Below the pieces are notes generated by a model. The model saw nothing but the letters and a program-made list of their open reading frames with translations, ran no database searches and was not told where the DNA came from. 64,000 nucleotides of DNA from Sulfurimonadaceae bacterium (GTDB lineage Bacteria > Campylobacterota > Campylobacteria > Campylobacterales > Sulfurimonadaceae), in the NCBI GenBank assembly GCA_028683835.1, contig JAQUHB010000008.1, forward strand, positions 1 through 64,000, written 5' to 3'. Positions within the stretch are counted from its first letter, which is position 1. Every line of letters begins with the position of its first letter. Position numbers and translations under genes: made by a program. Positions 19,425-27,580 of this stretch are shown here, piece after piece.

Positions 19425-19979
19425 ATGTGCAACTGTTTTGAAGTAAAATTACAAGAGATCAATATACGGATCAGACATCTTCAAAATGTGAGCGATGTTC
19501 ACTCCTCTTGGGCTGATATCGCTCTCAACCTTAAAGAGAACTCAGAGATCGGAGTTTCCGTACAATCTTTCTATAAAATCGAAAATAGTTCAAATCCTCT
19601 GCAAGAGATAAAAAATAATACTTTTTTTATCCCTTTCACGTATTGCCCTTTTTGCGGAGAAACTCTTTTAGTGGAAGAACCTAACGCTGTTTTATCTGAA
19701 CAAGAGCTTGAAGATAAGGAAGCTTTTGCAACTTTTACGAAACTTGAAGAGGATTTAGAAGAAAGATTTAGCAATATTACAGTCAAAAATCTGAATGAAG
19801 CTTATGACATCTGTTACCTTTTCTTAGAACAAATAAATCTAGCATTTACCGTTACAAAGTTCAATGAAGAAAATAGAATGCTTATCCTTTATAAAGGTCA
19901 TTTTGATGACCATTCCATCGAGATCTTCCTTGAAGCTGATGAAGATGAGGGAAATATCTATACGGTAACGGTTTTTTAA
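19425..19979 (+). CDS. Hypothetical protein with zinc-ribbon-like cysteines
   Basis: The 184-residue cytoplasmic protein opens with MCNCFE and has YCPFCGETL near residues 70-78. Two CxC/CxxC pairs about 68 residues apart could form one zinc site. The C-terminal half is acidic and helix-rich, then ends in a beta-like segment. I do not recognise a named family; N-terminal CxCF plus CPFCG proteins are common small zinc-binding proteins. It lies between cyclophilin and queH, four bases before the queH ATG, so it is probably cotranscribed. No function is assigned. Confidence 0.65.
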   Translation: MCNCFEVKLQEINIRIRHLQNVSDVHSSWADIALNLKENSEIGVSVQSFYKIENSSNPLQEIKNNTFFIPFTYCPFCGETLLVEEPNAVLSEQELEDKEAFATFTKLEEDLEERFSNITVKNLNEAYDICYLFLEQINLAFTVTKFNEENRMLILYKGHFDDHSIEIFLEADEDEGNIYTVTVF

Positions 19980-19983
19980 ACCG

Positions 19984-21081
19984 ATGCTAGTACATATCTG
20001 CTGCTCCGTTGATAGCCACTTTTTTTTAGAAAAACTCCAAAATGACTTTCCAGAGGAAAAGCTAACAGGCTTTTTTTATGATCCAAATATCCATCCATAT
20101 TCTGAATACCAACTTCGATATCTTGATGTACAGCGTTCATGTAAACGCCTTGGTATCAACCTTTTAGAGGGTGAATATGACTTTGAAGCTTGGATGATTG
20201 CTGTTCGTGGTTTAGAAAAAGAGCCTGAAAAAGGTAAACGCTGTGAAGTCTGTTTCGATAAACGCTTTGATGTAAGTGCGCATAAAGCCTTAGAGCTTGG
20301 CGAAAAAAAGATGACAACCACACTTTTGGTAAGTCCACTCAAATCGCAAGAACAGCTCAAACGCGTCGGCGATGAATTTTACAAAAAAAATGGAGTTGAG
20401 TTTATTGCCGTTGATTATAGAAGCGGCGGCGGAACGAACGACCAAAGTCGTGTAACAAAAGAGGAACAGTTGTATCGTCAAGATTATTGCGGCTGTATTT
20501 TTGGGCTTACGATGCAAAGAGAGTCTCAGGACAAACTGATGGATGAGATGTTTTCTCCACTCTCTGGTACCATAATGCCAGCTTCCATAGAAGAGCGTTT
20601 GAAACTCTATAAAAAAAGAATGGAATTTGAAGATGAAGGCAAAGAATACAAAATAGTCAAACATAAATTTTTAAACTACAGACAGCTTACATGTAAACTC
20701 ACTCAAGGCAAAAAAAACTCCATTCCTGCGTATGCACTCTCTTACTCGACATTGCCAAGAAAACGTGCAGAAGGGAGGATAGAATTTGAAATTGAAGGCA
20801 TCCACTTTTTCAATCGTGATGAGATCCGATTTCTTACCTTGGCAAAGTTTAATGAGCTTACAAGCAAAGCTTTTTCATCTCTTACTGAGCTTATTTATAA
20901 CCCTTTATCCTTCAAAGATGAGCTCGATTTACGCTATAAAATCACACAAAACATCTATGATCTCACGCCAATTATTGTCGTTAAAACTATCACAAATGAG
21001 AAGTTTTCTTTAACTCTTGAGGCAAAAACTTATGAAGATACCAAAGAAATTTTAGTGGAATTATCAGATGGTAGAGTTTAA
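19984..21081 (+). CDS. queH: Epoxyqueuosine reductase QueH
   Basis: QueH (formerly DUF208) reduces epoxyqueuosine to queuosine in tRNA, replacing the unrelated QueG in many bacteria. The N-terminus MLVHICCSVD has the vicinal Cys pair at residues 6-7, and GKRCEVCFDKRF and QDYCGC supply further cysteines for the iron-sulfur and redox sites. The 365-residue length exceeds the core family (about 200). The extra ~150 C-terminal residues look like the extension seen in Campylobacterota. The ATG is four bases after the previous gene, and its 3' end overlaps the next by 14 bases. It contains an 11-of-12 copy of the CTTACATGTAAG palindrome. Confidence 0.9.
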   Translation: MLVHICCSVDSHFFLEKLQNDFPEEKLTGFFYDPNIHPYSEYQLRYLDVQRSCKRLGINLLEGEYDFEAWMIAVRGLEKEPEKGKRCEVCFDKRFDVSAHKALELGEKKMTTTLLVSPLKSQEQLKRVGDEFYKKNGVEFIAVDYRSGGGTNDQSRVTKEEQLYRQDYCGCIFGLTMQRESQDKLMDEMFSPLSGTIMPASIEERLKLYKKRMEFEDEGKEYKIVKHKFLNYRQLTCKLTQGKKNSIPAYALSYSTLPRKRAEGRIEFEIEGIHFFNRDEIRFLTLAKFNELTSKAFSSLTELIYNPLSFKDELDLRYKITQNIYDLTPIIVVKTITNEKFSLTLEAKTYEDTKEILVELSDGRV

Positions 21082-21916
21082 AACTTTCTCAAATGGATTT
21101 CCTTATATTGAAGTAACAAATAGCGTTTCTAGTGCAAAAATAGCACTTCAGGGAGCACATATTTTTGAGTATAAAAAAGATGGGAAGAACGAACTTTTAT
21201 GGCTGAGTTCACTTGCACAATTCGAAGAAAATAAACCTATTCGAGGCGGGATTCCCATTTGCTGGCCTTGGTTTGGACCTCATAGTGAACCTTCTCTTCC
21301 TCAACACGGTTTTGCAAGAATCAGCCTCTTTAGCTTTATTTCTTGTGATGAAAAAGATGATATAACGAGTGTTGTAACTCTTAAACTCACGGACTCTCCA
21401 AAAAGTAAAATTCTCTGGGATTTTAGCTTTGAACTTCTTGTCACTATCTCCATCTCAAAAGAGCTGTATGTAAGTATAAAAACAACTAACACTGATATAA
21501 AAGAGTTCAAAATTACAGAAGCACTTCATACGTATTTGAACGTTGAGAATATTTTAGATGCCGAAGTTTTTGGTGTCAAAAAGAGCACCTATTTCGATCA
21601 ACTCAGTAAAACTATGAAAGTACAAAAAAATGATTTACATATAGATCAAGAGATTGACAGAATCTATATCAATCCTAATAATAAACTCACTTTAAAAGAG
21701 AAAAATCGCACTATTTTCTTACAAAACAGCCATTCAAACTCCCTCGTCATCTGGAATCCTTGGAGAGAGAAAGTAAAATCGATTAAAGATATGCAAGATC
21801 ATGAATATAAAAATATGTTGTGCATTGAGAGTGCAAATGTGCTTGATGACTCCAAAATTGTCCAACCTGACCGCTCAATAACTCTCAGTTTAAAACTTTC
21901 TTCTATCTCATATTAA
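21068..21916 (+). CDS. yeaD: D-hexose-6-phosphate mutarotase (YeaD-like)
   Basis: The 282-residue protein belongs to the aldose-1-epimerase fold. The YeaD branch signature RGGIPICWPWFGPH appears near residues 58-71 and QHGFARI soon after, giving the catalytic His. A Glu near the C-terminus would complete the site. It interconverts anomers of glucose-6-phosphate-type sugars. It overlaps queH by 14 bases, so the two are translationally linked although no metabolic link is evident. Confidence 0.87.
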   Translation: MVEFKTFSNGFPYIEVTNSVSSAKIALQGAHIFEYKKDGKNELLWLSSLAQFEENKPIRGGIPICWPWFGPHSEPSLPQHGFARISLFSFISCDEKDDITSVVTLKLTDSPKSKILWDFSFELLVTISISKELYVSIKTTNTDIKEFKITEALHTYLNVENILDAEVFGVKKSTYFDQLSKTMKVQKNDLHIDQEIDRIYINPNNKLTLKEKNRTIFLQNSHSNSLVIWNPWREKVKSIKDMQDHEYKNMLCIESANVLDDSKIVQPDRSITLSLKLSSISY

Positions 21917-21945
21917 CATTTATTTCGGTAAAATGTCCGACTTAA

Positions 21946-21951
21946 TATAAT
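21946..21951 (+). promoter_or_regulatory. -10 box of the fabZ-lpxA-clpX-mreBC block
   Basis: A perfect TATAAT lies 15 bases before the fabZ ATG, followed by an AAGG Shine-Dalgarno at 21954-21957. It sits in the only gap (50 bases) before this tightly packed run of genes. Confidence 0.5.
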
Positions 21952-21966
21952 ATAAGGTTTTAATAA

Positions 21967-22410
21967 ATGATGGATGTTATAGAGATTCAAGAAATTATCC
22001 CGCACCGCTTTCCATTTTTGCTTGTTGACAGAGTTACTGAAGTCACAAACGGTGAAAGTTTAATAGGCTACAAAAATGTAAGTATCGGCGAACAAGTTTT
22101 TCAAGGTCACTTTCCAGGCCACCCGATTTATCCAGGCGTTATGATCTTAGAGGGTCTTGCACAAGCTGGCGGAATTTTAGCGTTTAAAAGCATGGATATG
22201 ACAAAAGAACAAGCGGCGGAGAAAGTCGTTTATTTTATGAGTATCGACAATGCAAAATTCCGTGCTCCTGTTCGTCCTGGTGATCGTTTAGAGTACAGAG
22301 TTAGTGTCCTCAAAAATAAAGGTTCTATCTGGTTACTCGATGGTAAAGCTTATGTTGATGATAAAATAGTCGCACAAGCTGAGCTCAAAGCGATGGTTGT
22401 AGACAAATAA
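21967..22410 (+). CDS. fabZ: 3-hydroxyacyl-[ACP] dehydratase FabZ
   Basis: FabZ dehydrates beta-hydroxyacyl-ACP in fatty acid elongation. The 147-residue hotdog-fold protein has [13 protein letters not shown] with the catalytic His, and [20 protein letters not shown] with the catalytic Glu. It starts a core block with lpxA, clpX, mreB and mreC whose order is conserved in Campylobacter and Helicobacter. Its stop overlaps the lpxA ATG by one base (TAATG). Confidence 0.97.
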   Translation: MMDVIEIQEIIPHRFPFLLVDRVTEVTNGESLIGYKNVSIGEQVFQGHFPGHPIYPGVMILEGLAQAGGILAFKSMDMTKEQAAEKVVYFMSIDNAKFRAPVRPGDRLEYRVSVLKNKGSIWLLDGKAYVDDKIVAQAELKAMVVDK

Positions 22411-23192
22411 TGAATAAAATATCTCACTTAGCTATCATCGAGGATGGTGCTGTTATTGGAGAAAATGTAGAGATTGGAGCATATTGTTTTATCTCTGCTG
22501 AGGCAACTATCGGCGATGGTACAATTATTGATCAAGGAAGCTGTATTTACGGCAAGACAACACTTGGCAAAAACAACCATGTATTTTCTCACTCCGTCCT
22601 TGGCTCAGTTCCTCAGGATCTTAAATTTGGCGGCGAAGATGTAGAACTCATCATCGGCGACAATAACAAAATAAGAGAGTTTACACTTTTTAATCCTGGA
22701 ACAAAAGGTGGTGGAGGAAGAACAATCATTGGCAATCACAACCTTTTTATGGGTTATGTACATATCGGTCATGATGTTATCATCGGAAATCACTGTATCT
22801 TAGCAAATGCGGCAACTCTTGCTGGACATGTTGAGATGGGTGACTATGTTGTTATCGGCGGTATGACTCCTATTCACCAATTTGTTCATATCGGTGACTT
22901 TGCTATGATCGCTGGAGCTTCAGCATTGGCGCAAGATATTCCCCCTTTTTGTATGGCTGAGGGAAATCGTGCAAGTATCAGAGGTTTAAATCTCACAGGT
23001 CTTAGACGCCACATGGAAAGAACTGACATAGATGATCTGAAATCAGCATATCGTGATCTTTTTGAATCAGGACAACCGCTTAAAGATGTTGCAAACAATC
23101 TTTTAGAAACAAGCCCAAACCATCTTGTACAACAAATTTGTAATTTTATTATTAAAACAAAACGCGGTATTCCGTTTGAGAGGAAAATATAA
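22410..23192 (+). CDS. lpxA: UDP-N-acetylglucosamine acyltransferase LpxA
   Basis: LpxA adds the 3-hydroxyacyl chain to UDP-GlcNAc, the first step of lipid A synthesis. The 260 residues show the left-handed beta-helix hexapeptide repeats throughout the first two thirds (for example [17 protein letters not shown]). The HVHIGHDV-type region is present as [14 protein letters not shown] with the catalytic His. The helical C-terminus is complete. It overlaps fabZ and clpX by one base each. Confidence 0.97.
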   Translation: MNKISHLAIIEDGAVIGENVEIGAYCFISAEATIGDGTIIDQGSCIYGKTTLGKNNHVFSHSVLGSVPQDLKFGGEDVELIIGDNNKIREFTLFNPGTKGGGGRTIIGNHNLFMGYVHIGHDVIIGNHCILANAATLAGHVEMGDYVVIGGMTPIHQFVHIGDFAMIAGASALAQDIPPFCMAEGNRASIRGLNLTGLRRHMERTDIDDLKSAYRDLFESGQPLKDVANNLLETSPNHLVQQICNFIIKTKRGIPFERKI

Positions 23193-24433
23193 TGATTCAT
23201 AGACACTGTAGTTTTTGTGAAGCAAAAGAAAGTGATGAAAATCCATTAATCGCCGGGAACGGTGTGTATATCTGTAAAAACTGTGTTTTTTCAGCGTATA
23301 AGATTATGTTTGGCGACGAACATGAGAGTAAAGAAAACAGCAAAAAATTAGTTGAAGCCGTTGGCGAGCTTATGACTCCAAAAGAGCTTGATAAATTTTT
23401 AGGTCAGTATATTATTGGCCAAGAACGTGCAAGAAAACTTTTAAGCGTTGCCGTGTACAACCATTACAAAAGAATCTTTAAAACACACGACGTTCAGGAT
23501 GATGATACGGAAATCGCAAAATCAAACGTTCTTTTAATCGGCCCAACAGGAAGCGGTAAAACGCTTTTAGCTCAGACTATCGCACGTGTTTTAAACGTAC
23601 CTATCGCCATCTCAGATGCTACAAGTCTTACTGAAGCTGGATATGTAGGTGAAGATGTTGAAAACATTCTTACACGTTTGCTTCAAGCAGCCGATGGCGA
23701 TATAGAACGTGCACAACAAGGAATCGTCTTTATCGATGAAGTGGATAAGATCTCAAGAATGAGTGAAAACCGTTCAATCACGAGAGATGTTTCAGGTGAA
23801 GGCGTTCAGCAAGCACTTCTTAAAATCATCGAGGGTTCAATGGTCAACATCCCGCCAAAAGGCGGACGCAAACACCCAAATCAAGAATTTACTCAGATCG
23901 ACACTTCTGGAATTCTTTTTATCTGTGGGGGTGCCTTTGATGGACTCGAAGAGATCCTCAAGAAAAAACAGGGTGAGAATGTTCTTGGATTTGGACATGA
24001 TAAAAAAAGCCAAAAAGAGCGAAAACCAACTTTTGATATGGTAGAACCGGAAGATTTAGTACATTATGGACTTATCCCTGAGCTTATCGGGCGTTTACCG
24101 ATCATCGCATCTTTAAGTGAAATCAGCGAAGAGCAAATGGTAAGAATTTTAACAGAGCCAAAAAATTCTCTTGTTCGCCAATATAAAAAACTGTTTGCTA
24201 TCGACAACGTTGAACTTAACTTTGAAGAGGATGCATTATTGGCAATCGCCAAAAAATCAATCGAGAGAAAAACTGGTGCACGTGGACTAAGAGCTATTTT
24301 AGAAGAAAATATGATCGACATCATGTATGAACTCCCTGAATACAACGGTTATGAAGTTATCGTCACACAAGATGTTATTGACAACGGTGAGAAGCCTATT
24401 TACGTCAAAAAAACTGAGAAAAAAACTGCATAA
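23192..24433 (+). CDS. clpX: ATP-dependent protease ATPase subunit ClpX
   Basis: ClpX is the AAA+ unfoldase of the ClpXP protease. The 413 residues begin with the zinc-binding domain (HCSFC and CKNC), followed by the AAA+ module with P-loop [10 protein letters not shown], Walker B FIDEVDKI and sensor region. [12 protein letters not shown] and the [11 protein letters not shown] sensor-2 stretch complete the C-terminal small domain. The ATG overlaps the lpxA stop (TAATG). The IGF-type ClpP-docking loop seems to be LGFG, as is common in the phylum. Confidence 0.97.
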   Translation: MIHRHCSFCEAKESDENPLIAGNGVYICKNCVFSAYKIMFGDEHESKENSKKLVEAVGELMTPKELDKFLGQYIIGQERARKLLSVAVYNHYKRIFKTHDVQDDDTEIAKSNVLLIGPTGSGKTLLAQTIARVLNVPIAISDATSLTEAGYVGEDVENILTRLLQAADGDIERAQQGIVFIDEVDKISRMSENRSITRDVSGEGVQQALLKIIEGSMVNIPPKGGRKHPNQEFTQIDTSGILFICGGAFDGLEEILKKKQGENVLGFGHDKKSQKERKPTFDMVEPEDLVHYGLIPELIGRLPIIASLSEISEEQMVRILTEPKNSLVRQYKKLFAIDNVELNFEEDALLAIAKKSIERKTGARGLRAILEENMIDIMYELPEYNGYEVIVTQDVIDNGEKPIYVKKTEKKTA

Positions 24434-24445
24434 GGCATAGAAACT

Positions 24446-25483
24446 ATGATACTAAATAAATTAATTGGACTCTTTTCAAACGATCTTTCCATAGATCTCG
24501 GTACCGCAAATACTTTAGTAATCGCTAAAGGAAGAGGTATTATTATCAACGAGCCTTCAGTCGTTGCTGTAAAAACTGAAAAATATGGTCAACAGCGGGT
24601 ATTGGCTGTCGGTCATGAAGCAAAAGAGATGGTCGGTAAAACTCCAGGTAATATTAAAGCGATCCGTCCGATGCGAGATGGTGTCATCGCTGACTTTGAT
24701 ATGACCGAGAAGATGATAAGAAAATTCATCGAAAAAGCACATGGAAGAAAAAGCCTTATAAGCCCACGCATCATCATCTGTGTTCCATATGGTCTGACAC
24801 AAGTTGAGCGTAAAGCTGTTCGTGAATCAGCACTTAGTGCAGGTGCCAGAGAAGTTTTCCTCATTGAAGAACCAATGGCAGCAGCAATCGGTGCCGGGAT
24901 TGATATCCGTCAGCCTCAAGGAAACTTAGTGGTCGATATTGGTGGCGGTACTACTGAAATAGGTGTTGTTTCTCTTGGTGGTCTTGTTTTATCAAAATCT
25001 ATCCGCGTTGCGGGAGATAAACTTGATAAAGCGATCGTGGATTATGTCAAAAGAAAATACAATCTCCTAATTGGCGATAGAACTGCAGAGGTGATCAAAA
25101 TCGCTATAGGTACAGCTATGCCTCTTGAAGAGGAATTAAATATCGTTGTAAATGGACGTGATCAAGTAGAAGGACTTTTGAGTTCTATCGAGCTTACAAG
25201 TGAAGATGCAAGAGAAGCAATGCGCGAGCCACTTCGTGAAATCTCTGAAGCCTTACGTGATGTTTTGGAACAAATGCCACCAGACCTTGCCGGAGATATC
25301 GTAAATAACGGTATTATCCTTACAGGTGGTGGAGCTTTGATCCGTCATCTTGATAAATTTTTATCAGATATCGTAAAAATACCTGTTTATGTAGCAGATG
25401 AGCCTCTTTTGGCTGTTGCTCGTGGCACAGGTCGCGCTCTAGAGGAGATAGATTTACTACAAGAACTTTTTGAGAATGAATAA
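24446..25483 (+). CDS. mreB: Rod-shape determining actin homologue MreB
   Basis: MreB forms membrane-associated filaments that guide lateral wall synthesis. The 345-residue protein has the actin-fold phosphate-1 loop SIDLGTANTLV, the VVDIGGGTTEIGV phosphate-2 motif and the adenosine motif LTGGGALIRHL. The N-terminal amphipathic region is MILNKLIGLFS. It is 12 bases after clpX and overlaps mreC by eight bases, so MreB and MreC are cotranslated. Rod-shaped or curved-rod cells are expected. Confidence 0.98.
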   Translation: MILNKLIGLFSNDLSIDLGTANTLVIAKGRGIIINEPSVVAVKTEKYGQQRVLAVGHEAKEMVGKTPGNIKAIRPMRDGVIADFDMTEKMIRKFIEKAHGRKSLISPRIIICVPYGLTQVERKAVRESALSAGAREVFLIEEPMAAAIGAGIDIRQPQGNLVVDIGGGTTEIGVVSLGGLVLSKSIRVAGDKLDKAIVDYVKRKYNLLIGDRTAEVIKIAIGTAMPLEEELNIVVNGRDQVEGLLSSIELTSEDAREAMREPLREISEALRDVLEQMPPDLAGDIVNNGIILTGGGALIRHLDKFLSDIVKIPVYVADEPLLAVARGTGRALEEIDLLQELFENE

Positions 25484-26237
25484 GGGTTTACTTGTTTTCT
25501 TTACAATCTTTATAGTACTGCTTGGCGGTGCTATATACTACTCTACGACTATACAATCTCCATTTATATCACTTTCAAATGCCGTTCAAAACAGCTACTT
25601 TAACTCTATAAAATCTTTTTCTGATGGACTCGATGAACATTTTCATCAGCAACAACGCATACAAGAACTGACTCAAAAACTCGAACACTGTGATAGAGAT
25701 CATCTTCTTATGCAACAACTTTCATCAGAACTCAATAGTATTTACAAAGAAAGCAATACAACTCTCAAAACTGACCCTAACATCCAACTTGTACGCACTG
25801 TTTCTTATGTAAAGTTTTCAGATATCAATAAACTTTGGTTACAAATGAAGGATTTTAATTCTTCAAAAATTTATGGTCTTGTAGCTAAAGACAGTGTCGC
25901 AGGTATTGCAGTAGCCTATGGGAATAAACCTATCGCTCTTCTTAATGGAGATATGAAATGTACTTATACAGTTTATATTGGAGACAATAGTGCTCCTGGG
26001 ATTGCCCGAGGAAATAATGACGGTACCATTATCGTGAACTTCATTCCCTCTTGGATGTCCATAAAAGTGGGAGATGAAGTTGTTTCTTCAGGATTAGATA
26101 AACTTTTTTTCAAAGGGATGAAGGTAGGAAAGGTCACTGCAATTAAAACCTCACAAGGCTATCAAGTCGCTGTCGTCTCCCCTTATTATAAGTCAAAAGA
26201 ACCAAGATATTTTTATCTTATCAAAGAGGTATTATGA
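25476..26237 (+). CDS. mreC: Rod-shape determining protein MreC
   Basis: MreC is an inner-membrane protein whose periplasmic part scaffolds the elongation machinery. From ATG 25476 it has 253 residues: one transmembrane helix (residues ~4-24), a coiled coil (residues ~45-85) and the two beta-barrel lobes typical of MreC (VGDEVVSSGLDKLFFKGMKVG near the end). It overlaps mreB by eight bases and the following MipA-like gene by four (ATGA). No mreD follows, as in many Campylobacterota. Confidence 0.92.
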   Translation: MNKGLLVFFTIFIVLLGGAIYYSTTIQSPFISLSNAVQNSYFNSIKSFSDGLDEHFHQQQRIQELTQKLEHCDRDHLLMQQLSSELNSIYKESNTTLKTDPNIQLVRTVSYVKFSDINKLWLQMKDFNSSKIYGLVAKDSVAGIAVAYGNKPIALLNGDMKCTYTVYIGDNSAPGIARGNNDGTIIVNFIPSWMSIKVGDEVVSSGLDKLFFKGMKVGKVTAIKTSQGYQVAVVSPYYKSKEPRYFYLIKEVL

Positions 26238-26980
26238 AGTTTTTAGTTTTTTTATTTCTACTCATCACACAAATTGTTGCGCAAACGCAAACGACACCGT
26301 TGTCAATAGGTGCAGGTCCTTATTTTCAAACACAACCATATAAGGGTACTGACACAAAAGTAGTACCTTCACCAGTTGTATTTTTTGACAATAATCTTTT
26401 TTATGTCAGATGGACTCGCGTAGGCGTTTATTTTTTAGGAGATAAAAAAGATGATTTTAGCTGGGCATTTTCATTGAGTGCTGAACCCCAACCTTTAGGG
26501 TATGCCTCAAAAGATTCATCTGCTCTTGCTGGAATGAGTAATAAAGAGAGCAGTATTCAAGGGGGTCTTGGATTTGACATGAAGTATAAAGAAACTTTTT
26601 TCAATGCTGTTTTATTTCAAGATCTTTTAAACAACAGCAACTCATATATTGCAAGAGCCGAACTCGGACAACATATAAAACTTGACAATTGGGATCTATA
26701 TCCAAGTCTCATGGTAAGCTACCACGCAGCAAAGTTCAATGACTATTATTATGGCGTCAGTTCAAACGAAGCAACACCCCAAAGAGCAGCATATTCTCCA
26801 TCATCCAGTGTCGACCTCTCGTTTGAAAGCTACGCAAAATATGAGTTTTCAAAAGAGTGGTCTACTTTGCTCAACTTTCGTGCTGACTATCTAGGCAAGT
26901 CGGAGCAAAACTCTCCAATCGTTTCAGACAAATATATGTTCAGTGGTTTAGTTTCCGTAATGTACAAGTTTTATTTTTAA
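26234..26980 (+). CDS. MipA/OmpV-family outer-membrane protein
   Basis: The 248-residue precursor has a signal peptide (MKFLVFLFLLITQIVAQ) and a beta-barrel pattern, opening with IGAGPYFQTQPYKGTD and closing with MYKFYF, a terminal aromatic suited to outer-membrane assembly. The family includes MipA, a scaffold linking the lytic transglycosylase MltA to penicillin-binding proteins. The ATGA overlap with mreC ties it to wall elongation in this operon. A peptidoglycan role is plausible but inferred from context. A CTTACATGTTAAG near-palindrome follows its stop. Confidence 0.82.
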   Translation: MKFLVFLFLLITQIVAQTQTTPLSIGAGPYFQTQPYKGTDTKVVPSPVVFFDNNLFYVRWTRVGVYFLGDKKDDFSWAFSLSAEPQPLGYASKDSSALAGMSNKESSIQGGLGFDMKYKETFFNAVLFQDLLNNSNSYIARAELGQHIKLDNWDLYPSLMVSYHAAKFNDYYYGVSSNEATPQRAAYSPSSSVDLSFESYAKYEFSKEWSTLLNFRADYLGKSEQNSPIVSDKYMFSGLVSVMYKFYF

Positions 26981-27017
26981 TGTCTTACATGTTAAGAATA
27001 TTTGAGATAATTCACCT

Positions 27018-27431
27018 TTAAAACTTAGTAGCTTTTGTCAACTTAGAAAAGTTAATACCCTTTAATCCACCAATCTTACCTGCAATTTTTTCCACTACAG
27101 AAGGTGTACCTTTAATCATTATAGTTTCAAGACAATTATTATGATCTATGTGAACGTGTGTTGTACATAAAATATTTACATGTTCATCATGCTGTATCTC
27201 AGCCATCTTTTGCAGTAATCCTCTTTGGTGATGATCATAAATAAGGGTCAAAACACCCACGACTTCCTCCTCTTCATTTTTCCAGCTCTCTTCAACAAGC
27301 TGTTCTCTGATAAGATCACGCATAAATTCAGAACGGGATACATGCCCTTTATCTAAAATTTGGCGATCCAATGCGATGAGAAGGTCCTCTTCTAATGAGA
27401 TACTAAAGCGTATTATCGCATCACTGGCCAT
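27018..27431 (-). CDS. nikR: Nickel-responsive regulator NikR
   Basis: The 137-residue regulator has an N-terminal ribbon-helix-helix domain ([18 protein letters not shown]) and a C-terminal ACT-like metal domain. All four nickel ligands are present with the canonical spacing: His81, His92, His94 and Cys100 in [25 protein letters not shown] Shine-Dalgarno precedes ATG. It is divergent from the TonB-dependent receptor, whose leader contains a match to a Helicobacter-type NikR box. It probably represses that receptor, and perhaps itself, when nickel is plentiful. Confidence 0.95.
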   Translation of the reverse strand: MASDAIIRFSISLEEDLLIALDRQILDKGHVSRSEFMRDLIREQLVEESWKNEEEEVVGVLTLIYDHHQRGLLQKMAEIQHDEHVNILCTTHVHIDHNNCLETIMIKGTPSVVEKIAGKIGGLKGINFSKLTKATKF

Positions 27432-27540
27432 TGTAAAACTCCATCAACTAATTTTTTCTATTTTATCAAAAAACTGCTTTTGAAGATAAAAATTGAATAG
27501 ATATTCATGTTTTAATAAATATTTAAAGACAATACAGAAA

Positions 27541-27565
27541 TAATACTAAAATAAAAAAAATATTA
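27541..27565 (+). promoter_or_regulatory. Candidate NikR operator upstream of the TonB-dependent receptor
   Basis: TAATA, 15 bases, TATTA fits the TRWYA-N15-TRWYA pattern that I recall for Helicobacter NikR boxes. It is nested in a 7-base inverted repeat (AATAATA 27539-27545 and TATTATT 27561-27567). The repeat ends 13 bases before the receptor ATG, where a bound repressor would block initiation. AT-richness makes chance matches possible. Confidence 0.45.
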
Positions 27566-27580
27566 TTAAAAGGGAATTCT

